Positions 47,911 to 61,100 of a DNA stretch of 64,000 bases are shown one piece after another (positions within the stretch are counted from its first letter, which is position 1; each line of letters opens with the position of its first letter). Origin of the DNA: Kitagawia praeruptora (taxonomy: Eukaryota > Streptophyta > Magnoliopsida > Apiales > Apiaceae); NCBI GenBank assembly GCA_037693485.1, contig CM075344.1, forward strand, positions 17,940,501-18,004,500. Reading direction: 5' to 3'. Position numbers and translations under genes: made by a program. A model generated the notes under the pieces. It made no database searches, was not told where the DNA came from, and saw nothing but the letters and a program-made list of their open reading frames with translations.

Positions 47911-48473
47911 TATATATTTAATTAATGATATGCATGATTTAACACTTATATTATGAAATTTAAATTAAATACGTCATTGACCACACATTATAAATATTTA
48001 AATATTTAATTAATGATTGAAAGATATGATACAATATTTTTGGGTATGTATTAATGATAGTAAGATTATAGTTTAAAATTAAAAGGAAACTTGTTTTAAT
48101 TAGAAAAAAGAAATATTAATGATTGAAAGATATGATATAATTGATTAATTTAGGTGTTTATAAAAGGTAATATCTATTAATTAAAAAGTAACATATTTTA
48201 ATTTGAAAAGACAATCGACTACTTACCATTAATTATATTTTTTTTATTTATTAATTAACTATAATGCAATATTTTTGGTTATATATTAATGATTGTAAGA
48301 TTACATTTTAAATTAAAAGGAAACTTGTTTTAATTCGAAAAAAATATTAATGATTGAAAGATATGATATAATCAATAAATTTAGATATTTATAGAAGTTA
48401 ATATCTATTAATTATTTTAATTTTATTATTTTCAAATTTATTAGTTAGATAGTACCTTGATTCAACAAACTAA
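47911..48473. repeat. diverged AT-rich repeats between the two Helitrons (unit C)
   Basis: Unit C equivalent of 10286-10845. The array is interrupted by Helitron 2 and resumes at 54401-54849. No gene. Confidence 0.65.
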
Positions 48474-49689
48474 TCAATATATTCTTAATGTCTGCTAGTA
48501 TTGCATTTTAAAAATTACTGCTTTTACCCTTCATTTTTTTAATCTTCTTTATTTATTTGATGCCCTTTTTTGTCATTACACAGGAAAATTACAGCTTTTA
48601 TCCTTTATGTTTTTAATCTTCTTTATTTCTTTGATGTCTCTTTTTGTCATTACACAATATTTGGAGCGACCCTTTAGATTGGATCGACCCAAATCTCCTT
48701 TATTAATCAATTTCCTTTTTCTGGTTAAACATATTACCTTTTCTATTTTTCAATAACTAAATAATTTACTTCTTAGGTAAAATACAATATCTTTTACATT
48801 TTATCTAACTAAAATTTCCCTATTTTTAAAAACTACGATCAATTTTGTATAATAAAATAACATAATTATATTATAATTAGTATTAAATAATTAATTACCT
48901 TTTTGAGCCAAAATACGTTACCTTTTCTCTTTTCTCTAACTAAAATCTCTATTTTTCCAATTGTATCATGGACGGTTACCTTTTTCAAACACGTTACCTT
49001 TTTTCCATTCTCTTACGAAAATCTCTCTTTTTCCAATTATATCACGGGCGATTCTATTTAATAAAAATAAAATAATAATATTATAGTACTAATAATTAAC
49101 TGATTACCTTTTCAACTAAAACGTTTCATCTTTTATATTTTTTCTAATTAAATTCCTTTTTTTTTTCTAAAATTTCAGGGGCAACATTAATTTCTCATTT
49201 TCTAAAAACTATGAGCAATTTTATTTAGTAAAATAACATAATTAAATTATAATTACTATAAAATAATCAATTACCTTTTACACATAAATTATGTCATCTT
49301 TTTAATTTTCACGTTACCTTTCTATTTTTTAAAACTAAAATCTATCTTTTTCTGATTTTATCACGGCTGGTTCTGTTTAATACAATAAACTAATAATATT
49401 ATAATATTCATAATTAACCGATTGCATTTTTTATCTAAAACGTATCAATTTCTATTTAATGAAATAAAATAATAATTATATAAAAACTAATAATTAGCTG
49501 AATACCCTTTTCAAGTAAAACCTATAATTTTTTCTATATTTTCTAACTAAAATCCCTCATTTTCTAGAAATATCAGGGATAACATTTATATAATTATTAT
49601 CAAATATCATATAAAAATTTAAGCCTCCCAACTTTATATTTTAAAAAAATTAACTTAAATTAATGAAAAATTCATATAATATTAAAAAA

Positions 49690-49725
49690 AATTCGTGCAT
49701 CGCACGGGTTTTAAGCTTGTATAAT
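49690..49725 (+). repeat. internal Helitron-like hairpin end
   Basis: CGTGCATCGCACGGG followed by TTTTAAGCTTGT resembles a Helitron 3' terminus, but the end reads CTTG instead of CTRR. It may be a decayed nested or earlier terminus. Confidence 0.4.
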
Positions 49726-50094
49726 AAAAAATCGTATACAACGAATAATATCCGTTAGATTTTTAGTTAAAAATTAGAACTGCTATATACTTTTATAAAG
49801 GAGAAACGAGGGGAGGTAAAGTGGCGCCGGTCAAATAGCTCGGTTCTATTTTGTTAAATTTCTCAAATTTTTGAATTAATAATTCAAATGATTTAAAAAA
49901 ATCTCAATTCCATTTTAAAATTTTACTAATAGAGAAAACTAAATATATAGTTTCATTATTTTTTACCTATAAAATCTTTACTAATGAGGTAAAGTAAATA
50001 TCTAAATTGCATTTTAAATTTTTACTAATCGAGGAAACTAAATATACAATTTCGATATCCTTACCTTTAAAATTGCATTTTAAAACATTGAAAG

Positions 50095-50520
50095 TTTAGT
50101 CGGTCGGTCGGTTAGTTGGTTGGTCGGTCGGTCGGTACCTATTGTTTTTACTTAATTACCCTTACTTAATTATAAATAAAATTTCTCCTAATAACTAATC
50201 GATTTATGTTTTCAAGTAAAACATATTAAAATAATCAATTTCCTTCTAAAATATGTTACATTTTCTATTTTCTTTAGCTAAAATCTCTTTTTTCCAATTA
50301 AATGACGCCCTTACTTAATTATAAATAAACAATTTCCCAATAACTAATCAATTTTCTTTTTCAAGTAAAACATATTAAAATAATCAATTTTTTTTAAAAA
50401 AAAAATGTTACATTTTCTATTTCCTTTAGCTAAAATCTATAGTTTCCAATTATATGGCGCCGGTCGGTTGGTTGGTTGGTTGGTCGGTACCTATTGTTTT
50501 TACTTAATTACCCTTACTTA
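50095..50520. repeat. GGTC/GGTT tracts in a ~360-bp direct repeat
   Basis: Two G-rich tetranucleotide tracts of (GGTC/GGTT)n, about 50098-50138 and 50458-50490, each followed by GGTACCTATTGTTTTTACTT. They are repeats within Helitron 2, with no coding meaning. Confidence 0.8.
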
Positions 50521-50689
50521 TATATAAATAAAATTTCTCCTAATAACTAATCAATTTCTGTTTTCAAGTAAAACATATTAAAATAATTAATTTCTCTAAA
50601 TTGTATTTTAAATTTTTACTAATCGAGAAAACTAAATATACAACTCAATTGCATTTTAAATTTTATTAATGGTGGAAATTAAATATCAC

Positions 50690-51540
50690 TAACAAAATAT
50701 AATAAAAATTCGTATACAACGAATAATATCCGTTAGATTTTTAGTTAAAAATTAGAACTATTATATAAATATATAAAGGAGATCCGAGGGGATCTAAACC
50801 TCTACTATTATCCTTCATTTTTTTATTAATAATATAATTAATGATAATTAGCCGATTGCCTTTTTCAATTAAAAGATGTTTACTTATAATTGATATGATA
50901 TTACCTTTTATAAATACCTAAAATATCATATCTTCCAATCAATAATTTTTTTCTCTCTAATCAGCATTTGGAGCGATCCAATTGGATCAACCCAATCTAA
51001 ACCTCTACTATTATCCTTCATTTTTTTATTAATAATATAATTAATGATAATTAGCTGATTGTCTTTTTCAATTAAAAGATGTTTACTTATAATTGATGAT
51101 ATTATATTTTATAAATACCTAAAATATCATATTTTCCAATCAATAATTTTTTTTCTATTAATTAAAACACGTTGACTTTTAATTTAAAATATAATATTGC
51201 AATAATTAATACATACCCAAAAATATGACTTCATATCTTCTAACCACTAACAAAATATAACAAAAATTCGTATACAACGGATAATATCCGTTAGATTTTT
51301 AGTTAAAAATTAGAACTGTTAGATTCAATGATTAAATATATTACATGATTAAATTTATTTACTAATTGCATACCAAAAAATAAGACATCATATCTTCTAA
51401 CCACTAACAAAATATAATAAAAATTCGTATACAACGAATAATATCCGTTAGAATTTTATTTAAAATTAGAACTGTTAGATCCAATGATTAAATATGTTAC
51501 ATGATTAAATTTATTTACTAAAATTTCAAGGTTCGAATTC
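50690..51540. repeat. dispersed internal repeats of Helitron 2
   Basis: The segment AATTCGTATACAACG-AATAATATCCGTTAG recurs near 49730, 50705, 51262 and 51425. A second motif (CATTTGGAGCGACCCAA...GGATCGACCC) recurs near 48655, 50965, 51612, 51676 and 52810. This suggests serial internal duplication. No gene. Confidence 0.75.
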
Positions 51541-52210
51541 TGTCAACGATACTATTATCCTTCATTTTCTTAATCTTCTTTATTTCTTTGATGCCCCTTT
51601 TTACCATTACACAGCATTTGGAGCGACCCAAATTAGATTGGATCGACCCAAATCTAAACATATACTATTTTTTGTCATTACACAACATTTGGAGTAACCC
51701 AATTGGATCGACCCAAATCTAAACCTCTACTATAGTATTATCCTTTATTTTTTTATCTTTCTTTATTTATTTGATTCTCCGTTTTGTCATTACTCAAATC
51801 TATCTCTGTCATTTTTCACCTTCAAGTCGAAGCCGCTCAAATCTTCACACTGCTAGATTTTGATGCATGTTTGCACTTTTCAGATTTGAAAGCTGGGTTT
51901 TTCACCAAATTAACATCTCAACCCCCTTAAGTAGGGTTAAGGTATGTGTACTAGACCTCCGTATGGATCATATATGTTTGGTTCAAGTTTTCAGTTTGGC
52001 CATAAGAGTTAAGTTTTTATTGATTTCACAATATTAAAAATTAGACAAGATAATATTTGTTTGGTTTTGATTTTGGTTTGGAATTTAAGAATTAAAGTTT
52101 TAATGAATTACCCGATGTTATAATAATATACAGGACACCAGAAAGGTACCTTTAAAATATATGCTTGGCCTTTCAATTTTTTATTTTTCATGTCGTAATA
52201 TCAAAGGTAG

Positions 52211-52438
52211 TTGGAAAGATTACCAGTTAATAACATTGACACAGTACGGACCATGTTATTTGTAAATAATCTTGGGACTCAGTTTGATACTTATAGACAT
52301 TATTTTGTTTTCAAGCAAGTTTATGTTCTTTATGGATTTGTTCAACTTAATGTTCATGGGGTAGACATGCTACATACCAGAAGGTCTTATGAAATAGCAT
52401 ACTTTTTATCGGATGTCTCCGAAGGGAATATGGAATAG
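52211..52438 (+). other. short unidentified ORF in Helitron 2
   Basis: 75 codons with more even base composition than its surroundings (for example YRHYFVFKQVYVLYGFVQLN). I do not recognise it. It could be a captured gene fragment or chance. The rest of 51780-52700 is likewise less AT-rich, consistent with captured sequence. Confidence 0.25.
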
Positions 52439-53544
52439 CATACTTAGAAGCTCAGACCCACGTCACAAGCCTCACCCTTTGGGTCAGGTAACATTGCTCT
52501 TATTTATGCTCTAAATATCTTCTTTACTCGCGTTCAATTTCATTTCATATATGATCTCATATGTAGCACTTTCACTTGAGCTCCATATTAAAATATAGAA
52601 GCACTAACTTTTCCCTTTTTCAGTTTAGTTGGCTTTTTGAGAGAGAATAGGTAATGGAAAATGTGATTGTTATAATTCGTAATCATACATTATTTGAAGA
52701 TAAAAGTGAATAAGTGAGCTTCTTGCGAGACCTATGTTTTTGGTAAACAGTATTATCCTTCATTTTTTTAATCTTCTTTATTTATTTAATGCCCCTTTTT
52801 GTCATTACACAGCATTTGGAGCAACCCAATTTAGATTGGAACAAAAAATTCTAATATGATATTGTACTTATTTTCAGTAATGTTGTAGTACTACGATTGT
52901 ACCTCCAGCCTTTCTCTTCTCCTCCAGCTACATAATTTTAAATATTGAAAACAAAATACAATACAAGAAGAAGTTTGCATTTATAAATATAGATTCCAAG
53001 TAGAGAGAGATGTTTAGTTACAGATAGACTACATAGCAACAACATAAGTGATAAAAAGAAAGATGTTAGTTATAGATAGACTACATAGCAGCAACATAAG
53101 TGATAAAAAAAAAGATGGTCCACATGATGATCAAGCTAATGAAGTATTGAAGTAATTAACAAGCCTGAACCACATAAGCAACTTCCATTTTATAGGTATT
53201 GTTTATCATAACGTGGGTAATGGGTTTATGTATTCCAATTAATTTTATTTTTGGTTACCCCTCTAAGTTGATCACAAAAAAATTAACAACCCATCAAAAT
53301 AAGTAGTTTAAAAATATATTCAAATTCAAATTATTATATTCATTTCAACAAGAACATATTTTTAATATAATAAAGTCACCCATGGTGAAAGACCTTAATT
53401 TGAACATAAACAATAAATCTACAAGAATATTTAGCTGATATTTTGACTTGCTTATTTAATTGTATAATTTACTTATTTTTAATAAAAGAATCTATATTAA
53501 TAATATATATACACTGTTTTTTCATACATGAATTTACTAATACA

Positions 53545-53835
53545 GTTTAATGGTGAGAATGAGAACAGTGAGAACACACATATTCACTACATTTCAAGCT
53601 ATTTTAAAGGGCCCCGCTAGGGGCATCTTCACCAAAAAAAGTCATATAAATCTACCCTCTATCCATTCATAAAAAAATTAACAAAAAAAAATTTTAAAAT
53701 GAGAACAGTGAGAACACACATATTCACTACATTTCAAACTATTTTAAAGGGCCCCGCTAGGGGCATCTTCACACAAAAGTCTTATAATTCTACCCTATAT
53801 CCATTCATAAAAAAATTTAACAAAAAAAATTAAAA
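53545..53835. repeat. ~156-bp direct repeat related to the foldback element
   Basis: Two copies of GAGAACAGTGAGAACACACA...GGGCCCCGCTAGGGGCATCT followed by TCTACCC-ATCCATTCATAA. The GGCCCCGC core and the ATCCATTCAT arm resemble the foldback element's arm, so these are probably half-element remnants of a related family. Confidence 0.65.
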
Positions 53836-54400
53836 ATTGCTTGAAATGTGATCTCATTGTTCTCCAACATTTACACATTATATTAACTTATATTAACTAT
53901 GAGGTCTCATAGTTAATATAACATGTTCTTGATATTATATGAGGTTTAATGTTTTGGAGCCATTTAATGTTTTGGAGTCATTGGGGGTGAAGGAATTATT
54001 ATTTCCGCATTTGAATAATGAAGACAATTTATTATTGTTTTCAATTAGAGAACAATATTTATAAAAATATTAATTATTTTTATTGTAGATTTTGATGGAT
54101 TAAATAAATTTTCAACATTGTTAAAATAGAATTGTATGCTACTTTTTTATATAAATTTTAGCATATCATTATTTTATTAAATACTTATATAATTGTATAT
54201 AATATCTTGCTAAGAATTGATTATTTATATAATTGCATACAATATCTTTTTAAGAAATCAATCAAATTTGTTAAATTTTTGGTATTGTCAATTTAAATTA
54301 AATAAGATGTTTTAAGAAATCAATCAAATTTGTTAAATTTTTGGTATTATCATTTTAAATTAAATAAGAAGCCGTGTACGAAGTACGGGCAAAATGCTAG

Positions 54401-54849
54401 TTGATTATAATTGGCGGCTTAGTTAACGCCGGTGATAGTGAAATATGTGGAGAGGTTAAGTAGAGGTCAAAGAATAAGTACATTACGGATGAAGAAATTT
54501 TAATCGTAATATAATTATGTTAATATTAGTAATTAGTTTTTAAATTAGATAGAAAATATTAATGATTTTAAAATATGGTATGATTGATTTTTTTATAAAA
54601 GGTAATATTTTTAATTAAAAGTAAATGTAAAAACGACAATGGTTAATTACCATTAATTATATTATGTCGTTATTTATTTTAATAATTAGGATAACTAAAC
54701 CGAAAATCAAACCAATAAACTTTTAATCTTTCGATTTTAATAAAATAGTATAGAAGATTTACGAAGGTTGAGGGTGTATTATAATTTAAAAAGAATATTT
54801 TCCACAACACAGTTTGAAAGCAATTGTGCTAGCTTCCACTACTTGTATG
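54401..54849. other. AT-rich repeats resumed after Helitron 2 (unit C)
   Basis: Unit C equivalent of about 10846-11297. No gene. Confidence 0.6.
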
Positions 54850-55481
54850 CTCTGTTCTGAAAATTGATGATGATTAATCGTCGATTAATCGTTATTCGGT
54901 AGGTCATCGTACTGATTTTATAAAAATTGGTTAAAAATCGTTTTTCGAAAATCGCTCAAAAATCGGGATTAATCGGTCAAAAATCGGATTAATCGATCAA
55001 AAATCGGCCTCATTGCACGCAAGCCCTCATCAGGGTAGTTTTGGTCTCAGAAATCCCTGCAATTATCCGATAAAATCTGTTTTGGTCTCAGAAATCCCTG
55101 CAATTATCCGATAAAATCTGTTAGATCATGAGTTTTGCCAACAACTGCAAGGAAGGATAATTATAAAAGAAGATAAAACATCTTTCTTTTACACCAAGTA
55201 CAACATTAATGTGTGCCCTAGGATTAACTGCATTGTTGACTTCCACATCATTGATAGAACACAGGAATGCATCCGACTATAAAACATATCACCAAATCAC
55301 ATTCATGTCAAGTTAAATTATATCATATACTTTTTTTAAAAAAAAACATGATCAAAATATTGGAATTGTTGCAAAACTCAGGTACAATTTACAGCGACCT
55401 ATGAGTAATTGACAAGGAGATACTTACTACCAAACAGTTTCTAAGAAAAACAGGAAAGAAATATAATAAAATCAAATTTAC

Positions 55482-56044
55482 CTGGCACACGCAATAGCTC
55501 ACCATCAAAAAATGCTAAATCAATCTGCAGAATGAAAAAATAAAAACGGATTAATTGATTGATAGCTCACATAGTGGTCATTGACTTGGAAATAGTATTG
55601 GGGATCAGAGAAGTACCTACTTATCTGTTAACAATGGAAAAATATTAATATACATACAAAAATCGTACCTCCGATTCATATCATATTTTACATCACAATA
55701 AAATAATAAATCAAATGTGCCAAGACAAAATTAATTAATCAACAATTACTTTTGGTAGTAACAATAAAGAAACGACTAGGACTAGTGCTTGCAACAAAAA
55801 ATCTAAACACAATTATCGACAGGCCTATAACAATATAAAAAGAAAACAGACTTGAAGAATTAGAAAAGAAAAACAAATGATAAAATCCCTAAAAAAAGAG
55901 AGACAAAACTTGACCAATAATAAAAGTTATATATACAAGGCAGATCTAAAAAGAGGTAGAACGGAGGATAAGACTCACAACTTCAATAGCAGTAAAGTGG
56001 TGAGAGTGAACTTCTGGTCGCTCTTGTAATCTTTGTTCAAAGAT
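55482..56044 (-). pseudogene. spliced gene-like fragment (unit C)
   Basis: Same two exon-like segments (56044-55979 and 55524-55482), with the splice-site motifs kept. Confidence 0.45.
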
Positions 56045-56721
56045 CTAACATCATAACAAATTGATAAATACATCTTAATTAACTCTCATAACACTTTAAT
56101 TACTTACAATTAGTAAAAACACACAAACATAAGTAACATGAATTTGCAGCCCAGAACAAGTAATACAAGAAAAACAAGTAATTAACACAAAAACTTACTA
56201 ATTACAGATGATCCAAGCTAAAAGAGCAACCAATCTACAAAAAAATGTTCAATTAAAACAAAATCGAGCTTAAATCGAACTATTAATCGGAAAATTACTT
56301 ACGATTTGAGCTTCCTTTTCTCTTAATTCGAGCTTCCCTCTTCTCTATTTCGATTTACAGAAATCGTAATTACTAAGATGTGGGTTTAATTAGGGTTAAG
56401 TAGAGATTAGTGAGGGATGCGGGTGAGAGACAGAGAGAGAGGGTCGTGTAGTACTGATGAGAGTGAGAGAGAGAGAAGGAGAGATGAAAGAGAGAGATGA
56501 GTGTGAGAGAGAGATGAGGGTCGAGAAAGAAGCGGCTAGGTCGAGAGAGAAAGAAAAGTTGAAAGCGGCTAATAATTTAGGGGAAAGTTCAGAGGCGGGG
56601 AATAAAATGTTTTAAGGGGGGGAATTGTTTTATTAGAAATGGGGGGAAATAATCTAAGGGGGAAATGTTTATTACAAATGGGGGGAAATGTATCAGCCGC
56701 GTGTTTTTTATTTTTTCAAAA

Positions 56722-56874
56722 AACATAAAAGACATCGGTTATTTTACCTACCGATGTCTGAGAAATAGCTTAACATCGCTTTTAAAAAAACCGATGTCAA
56801 AAACCTTTTTAACATCGGTGGTTTTTCAAACCGATGTTAAAGGGGCGATGTCTAATCCAGTTTTTCTAGTAGTG
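56722..56874 (-). mobile_element. CACTA terminus with subterminal repeats (unit C)
   Basis: Same terminal motif, ending at 56874, and the same ACATCGGT inverted pairs. Confidence 0.8.
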
Positions 56875-57431
56875 TTGGTAAAAAATTAAAAAATTTGTAG
56901 AAAAATTAAAAAAAATTCAAAATTCAAAAAGTATGAAATTGAATAAATTTTAATAAAAATCTTATCCTCATATACGAAATTAATATTTTAAACGGTTAAA
57001 TCATGAATTTTATCAATTTTTTCTCTCATATTGACCCAAATTCAAAAATTAGATCTTAAAATTTATATTTATTTCAATAATGCTATATATTTTAAATTTA
57101 TTTGTATAAATATATGATAATTATTCATGTATAATCAAAATAATAAAATAATTACATATATTAATAATAATTATATTTAAAAATTATATTAAATTAGCTC
57201 TGATTAATGATCCGATTAATCATTTCGATTAATCCCCGATTATCTGATTAATCCCTGGACAGTGCCTCCACCGATTAAGTCCGATTACCGCTTTTTATAA
57301 CACTTCTTGTATGTTGTTAAACTCAATTTTCACATTGAGAAGATAATAAAAGATTTATTTTATACAAGTGATCAAACAATTTCGTTATGCGAGAATTTGT
57401 AGGAGAAGTTCAAAAACAAAACTTCATTACT

Positions 57432-57878
57432 ACATGACGAGGTGTTTTTAGGTTGCTGAAGCTCTTCCTCTGCTACATAAATTTCAATTAAGATTACGCA
57501 ACTGATATGGTACTCGTATTCTCTTACCTGTGCAGGTTAAAGTTTTAGGTTGCTACAGCTGCAACCTAACACCAGATTCTCAAACCGCGCATAAGAAACG
57601 AAGTGAAAAATATTTTACAAAGTAAGCTAGTCCTTCAAGACTGACAAATACCGATTTTGTGCTTATACAAGTAATCAGTCCAATTATAAATTAAATATAG
57701 CCCAACAGCATTCTTCAGCATAAGGACAATTTCAACTTTAAAAGAAACACAAAGATTAGTGAAGTACAAGCCTCGAGGCTTTAGATTTGGACTGAGTTGT
57801 TTAGAATAACGAAGTATGTAGAATAAATCGAGTAGGAGGGTGTCCGAGCCAACTTTCTTTCTGGTGCTTTCTTTTAGT
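57432..57878 (-). pseudogene. 3' remnant of F-box paralogue (unit C)
   Basis: Same remnant as in unit A, cut by the copia LTR at the same point. Confidence 0.78.
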
Positions 57879-58193
57879 TGAAAAGAATAAACAAAGGGAA
57901 TCAATTTTTCGATCAGGCTTAATTTGTAAGAAAACTCGGTAACAAATTAATAAACTAGATAGCAAAATAGTAAAGAACAGATGTAAATCTCCATTGATGA
58001 ACAAACATATCTCAGCGTTTATATTTACAGAGAACATAACAAACTTTCTATATGATGTAACTAACTGAAAAGAGAAGCATTCTAAAACTATTTATAGACA
58101 TCATATTGCAGCTGTGTTGCCAGTTGTATTTTCTTGTGTGTTGACTCTGTCAACTCATCACAGTCATCATTCTCAGCATTCTCCTTACTAACA
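57879..58193 (-). repeat. copia 3' LTR (unit C)
   Basis: Same LTR as at 14327-14641, following the polypurine tract at about 58194-58204. TATA box at 58088-58096. Confidence 0.7.
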
Positions 58194-61100
58194 TCCCCCC
58201 TCAAGTTAGGAGGGGCAAAGTAGTTGCAGACTCCTAACTTGGAGCTGAGAAACTGAAGTTGAGCTGCAGACAAAGACTTGGTAAAAATGTCTGCAGGTTG
58301 AAGTTTAGAGGCAATATGAACAGGTTTAATAACCCCTTGTTGAAGTTTCTCACGAACGAGATGACAATCGATAGCAAAATGCTTTGTACGCTCGTGGAAA
58401 ACAGGATTGGAAGCGATATAAATGGCAGACTGATTGTCACAGAAAAGAGTGGCAGGTGCAAACTTTGGCAGTTTGAGCTCAGAAAATAAAGAAAGGAGCC
58501 AAGAAACCTCACAAGTGACATCTGCCATTGCCCGATACTCAGCTTCGGCTGAAGAACGAGACACAATAGGCTGTTTCTTACTACGCCAACTAACCAAAGA
58601 AGAGCCAAGCAAAACACCATAACCAGTAACTGATCTTCGTGTTAGTTGACAGCAAGCCCAGTCAGCATCACAGAATGCAGTCAAAGTTAAAGAACTTTTT
58701 GCAGGGAAAAAGATGCCTTGACCACAGGTACCTTTCAAATATCGTAACAGCCTGTAAGTGGCTTGTAAATGAATAGGCTTAGGATGAGCCAAAAACTGTG
58801 AAAGAGTATGCACAGTATATGCAATATCAGGCCGAGACAGAGTAAGATAAATCAATCTTCCCATAATTCTTCGATACAAACTCACATAAGAAATATCATC
58901 CACATCCTGTGCAGTAAGAAGAGCATGATTTTGCTCTAAAGGTAAGGCAGAAGGTTTACAATCTAAGCAACCAGTATCTTTTAACAAATCCAAGGTATAT
59001 TTGCGTTGATTCAAGTAAATACCAGCATCTGACCTTGCAATTTCAATACCCAAAAAATACTTAAGAGGACCCAAGTCCTTGATTTTGAACTGAGAGCTTA
59101 AAAACACCTTAACAGCTTGTAGTTGATCAACATTATTACCAGCCAAGATCATGTCATCTACGTAGACAAGAAGAACAGAAATGGAATTGTTGTGATGTAG
59201 GATAAACATACTGTTGTCACTATGAGTTTGTTTAAAACCATAGCGAATTAAAGCAGTAGAAAGCTTGACAAACCATTGACGAGGGGCTTGACGAAGACCA
59301 TATAAAGACTTTTTGAGTCGACATGCTAGAGGCTGATTAGGATATTTCTGCAAGACCTCAAGAGAAGGAGAATAGCCTGGAGGAAGAGTCATATAAACCT
59401 CTTCCATAAGATCACCATGTAAAAACGCATTGGTCACATCTAATTGACCAATAGACCATCCCTGACTGGCTGTAAGTGCAAGTAATACACGAAAAGAAGT
59501 CATCTTAGTGACTGGAGCAAACGTCTCAAAAAAATCCAAACCATGTGTTTGAGTGAAGCCCTTGGCAACTAATCGTGCCTTGTAGCGTTCCACAGAACCA
59601 TCAGGATGATACTTGACCTTATACACCCATTTGCAATCAATCAAATGCTTATCAGGAGGAACAGGAACTACCTCCCAAGTACCATTAGCCTCTAAGGCAG
59701 TCAATTCAACAGCCATAGCATGACACCAATCTTGATTCTTAACAGCTTGATGAAATGCATATGGTTCAGGTATCTTAGAAACAGATGCCAAAAATCGGGT
59801 ATATGTGGGTGTGAAATGATTATAACTGACAAAATTAGAGATATGATAAGAGGAAGAAGGCTGTTTAGCTATACAACTAGGTATACCAGTATAATCTTGG
59901 AATTTAGAAGGTAACACCTTAGTTCGAACTGGACGAGAAACAACTACTTCTGAACGCACACCAGAAACATCATTAGTACCAGTAACATTAGTAGAGGAAG
60001 AATAAGTAGTACCACCAGTATCATTAATCAAATTATCAGTCACAACAGACTCAGGAACTGGAGGAACTGATGTGGACTGAGGTGAAACAATTGTTGACTG
60101 AGAAATATCAGCAGATAAAGGATCATCTATCCAGGATGAACAGGTAGGAAATAAAGAAAAGGACTGTGAAGATTTAATCTCAGAGAAGGGAAACACATCC
60201 TCATAAAATTTCACATCCCTGGATACAAACACTTTCCTAGTAACCAAATCCAAAATGTTATAACCCTTTTTACCATAAGGATAACCAAGGAAAACTCCTT
60301 TCACTGCTCGAGGAAAGAATTTATCAGAAGATTGTGGAAGAACAGTAGCAAAGCACAGAGAACTAAATACCCTCAAATGGTCAAAAGATGGAGGCTTATT
60401 AAACAAAACCTCATAAGGAGTTTTGTTATTAAGAACAGGAGTAGGGGTTCGATTAATTAGATATGTTGCAGTGAGGATACAATCACCCCAAAAATGGATA
60501 GGTAAATGAGCATGAAAACGAAGAGCTCGAGCAGAGTTGAGTAAGTGTTTATGCTTGCGTTCAACTTTACCATTCTGTTGTGGTGTGTACACACAACTGG
60601 TTTGATGAACAACACCCAAAGATGACAAAATAGAAGCAAGATTGGTATTTAAAAATTCTTATCCATTATCAGACCTAAGTATCTTAACAGAAGTACAAAA
60701 TTGAGTTTGTACATACTTAAGAAACTGTGGAAGAATAGTAAAAACTTGAGACTTAGCTGAAAGAAGAAAAGTCCAAGTAGAACGAGAGAAATCTTCAACA
60801 ATTGTCAAAAAATATGAACAATTAATATGAGTTTTTACACGATAAGGACCCCAAAGGTCTACATGAATCAATTCAAACAAAGAAGAACTGACAGAATTAC
60901 TAGAAGAAAAACATTGTCTTGTTTGTTTAGCTACATGACAGCTATCACAAACAGAGCTTTTTGTTGAAATACAAGAGAGATTTAAATTTCTCAGAATATC
61001 AGCTGGAACATGACCAAGCCTGGCATGCCAGACATCAGTAGATACAGAAGCACAACTAGACAAATGACAGTGAGATGAAGCAACAACTTGAAGCTTATTG

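Larger units (their letters stand above)
48474..54400 (+). mobile_element. Helitron 2 (non-autonomous, 5927 bp)
   Basis: Begins TCAATATATTC directly after A and ends in a hairpin (CCGTGTACGAAGTACGG, 54372-54388) followed by GCAAAATGCTAG and then T. Removing it restores ACAAACTAA joined to TTGATTATAATTGGCGG, exactly as in unit A at about 10845. No Rep/helicase ORF is seen. The interior is a mosaic of repeats and possible captured fragments. Confidence 0.92.
54850..57305. mobile_element. hAT-like non-autonomous element (unit C)
   Basis: Same element, with CTTGTATG at 54842-54849 and 57306-57313. Confidence 0.6.
41079..59570 (+). repeat. duplication unit C, divergent in insertions
   Basis: Collinear with A and B (offset 40759 from A at the head, 43552 at the tail). 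It lacks the 6448-bp LINE plus gypsy insertion and has one copy of the 25-bp foldback motif. It has gained two Helitrons, at 44573-47910 and 48474-54400. Similarity to A and B stops inside the copia reverse transcriptase, where A and B switch to satellite. Length bookkeeping across these indels agrees to within about 25 bp, the size of the foldback indel. Confidence 0.93.
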
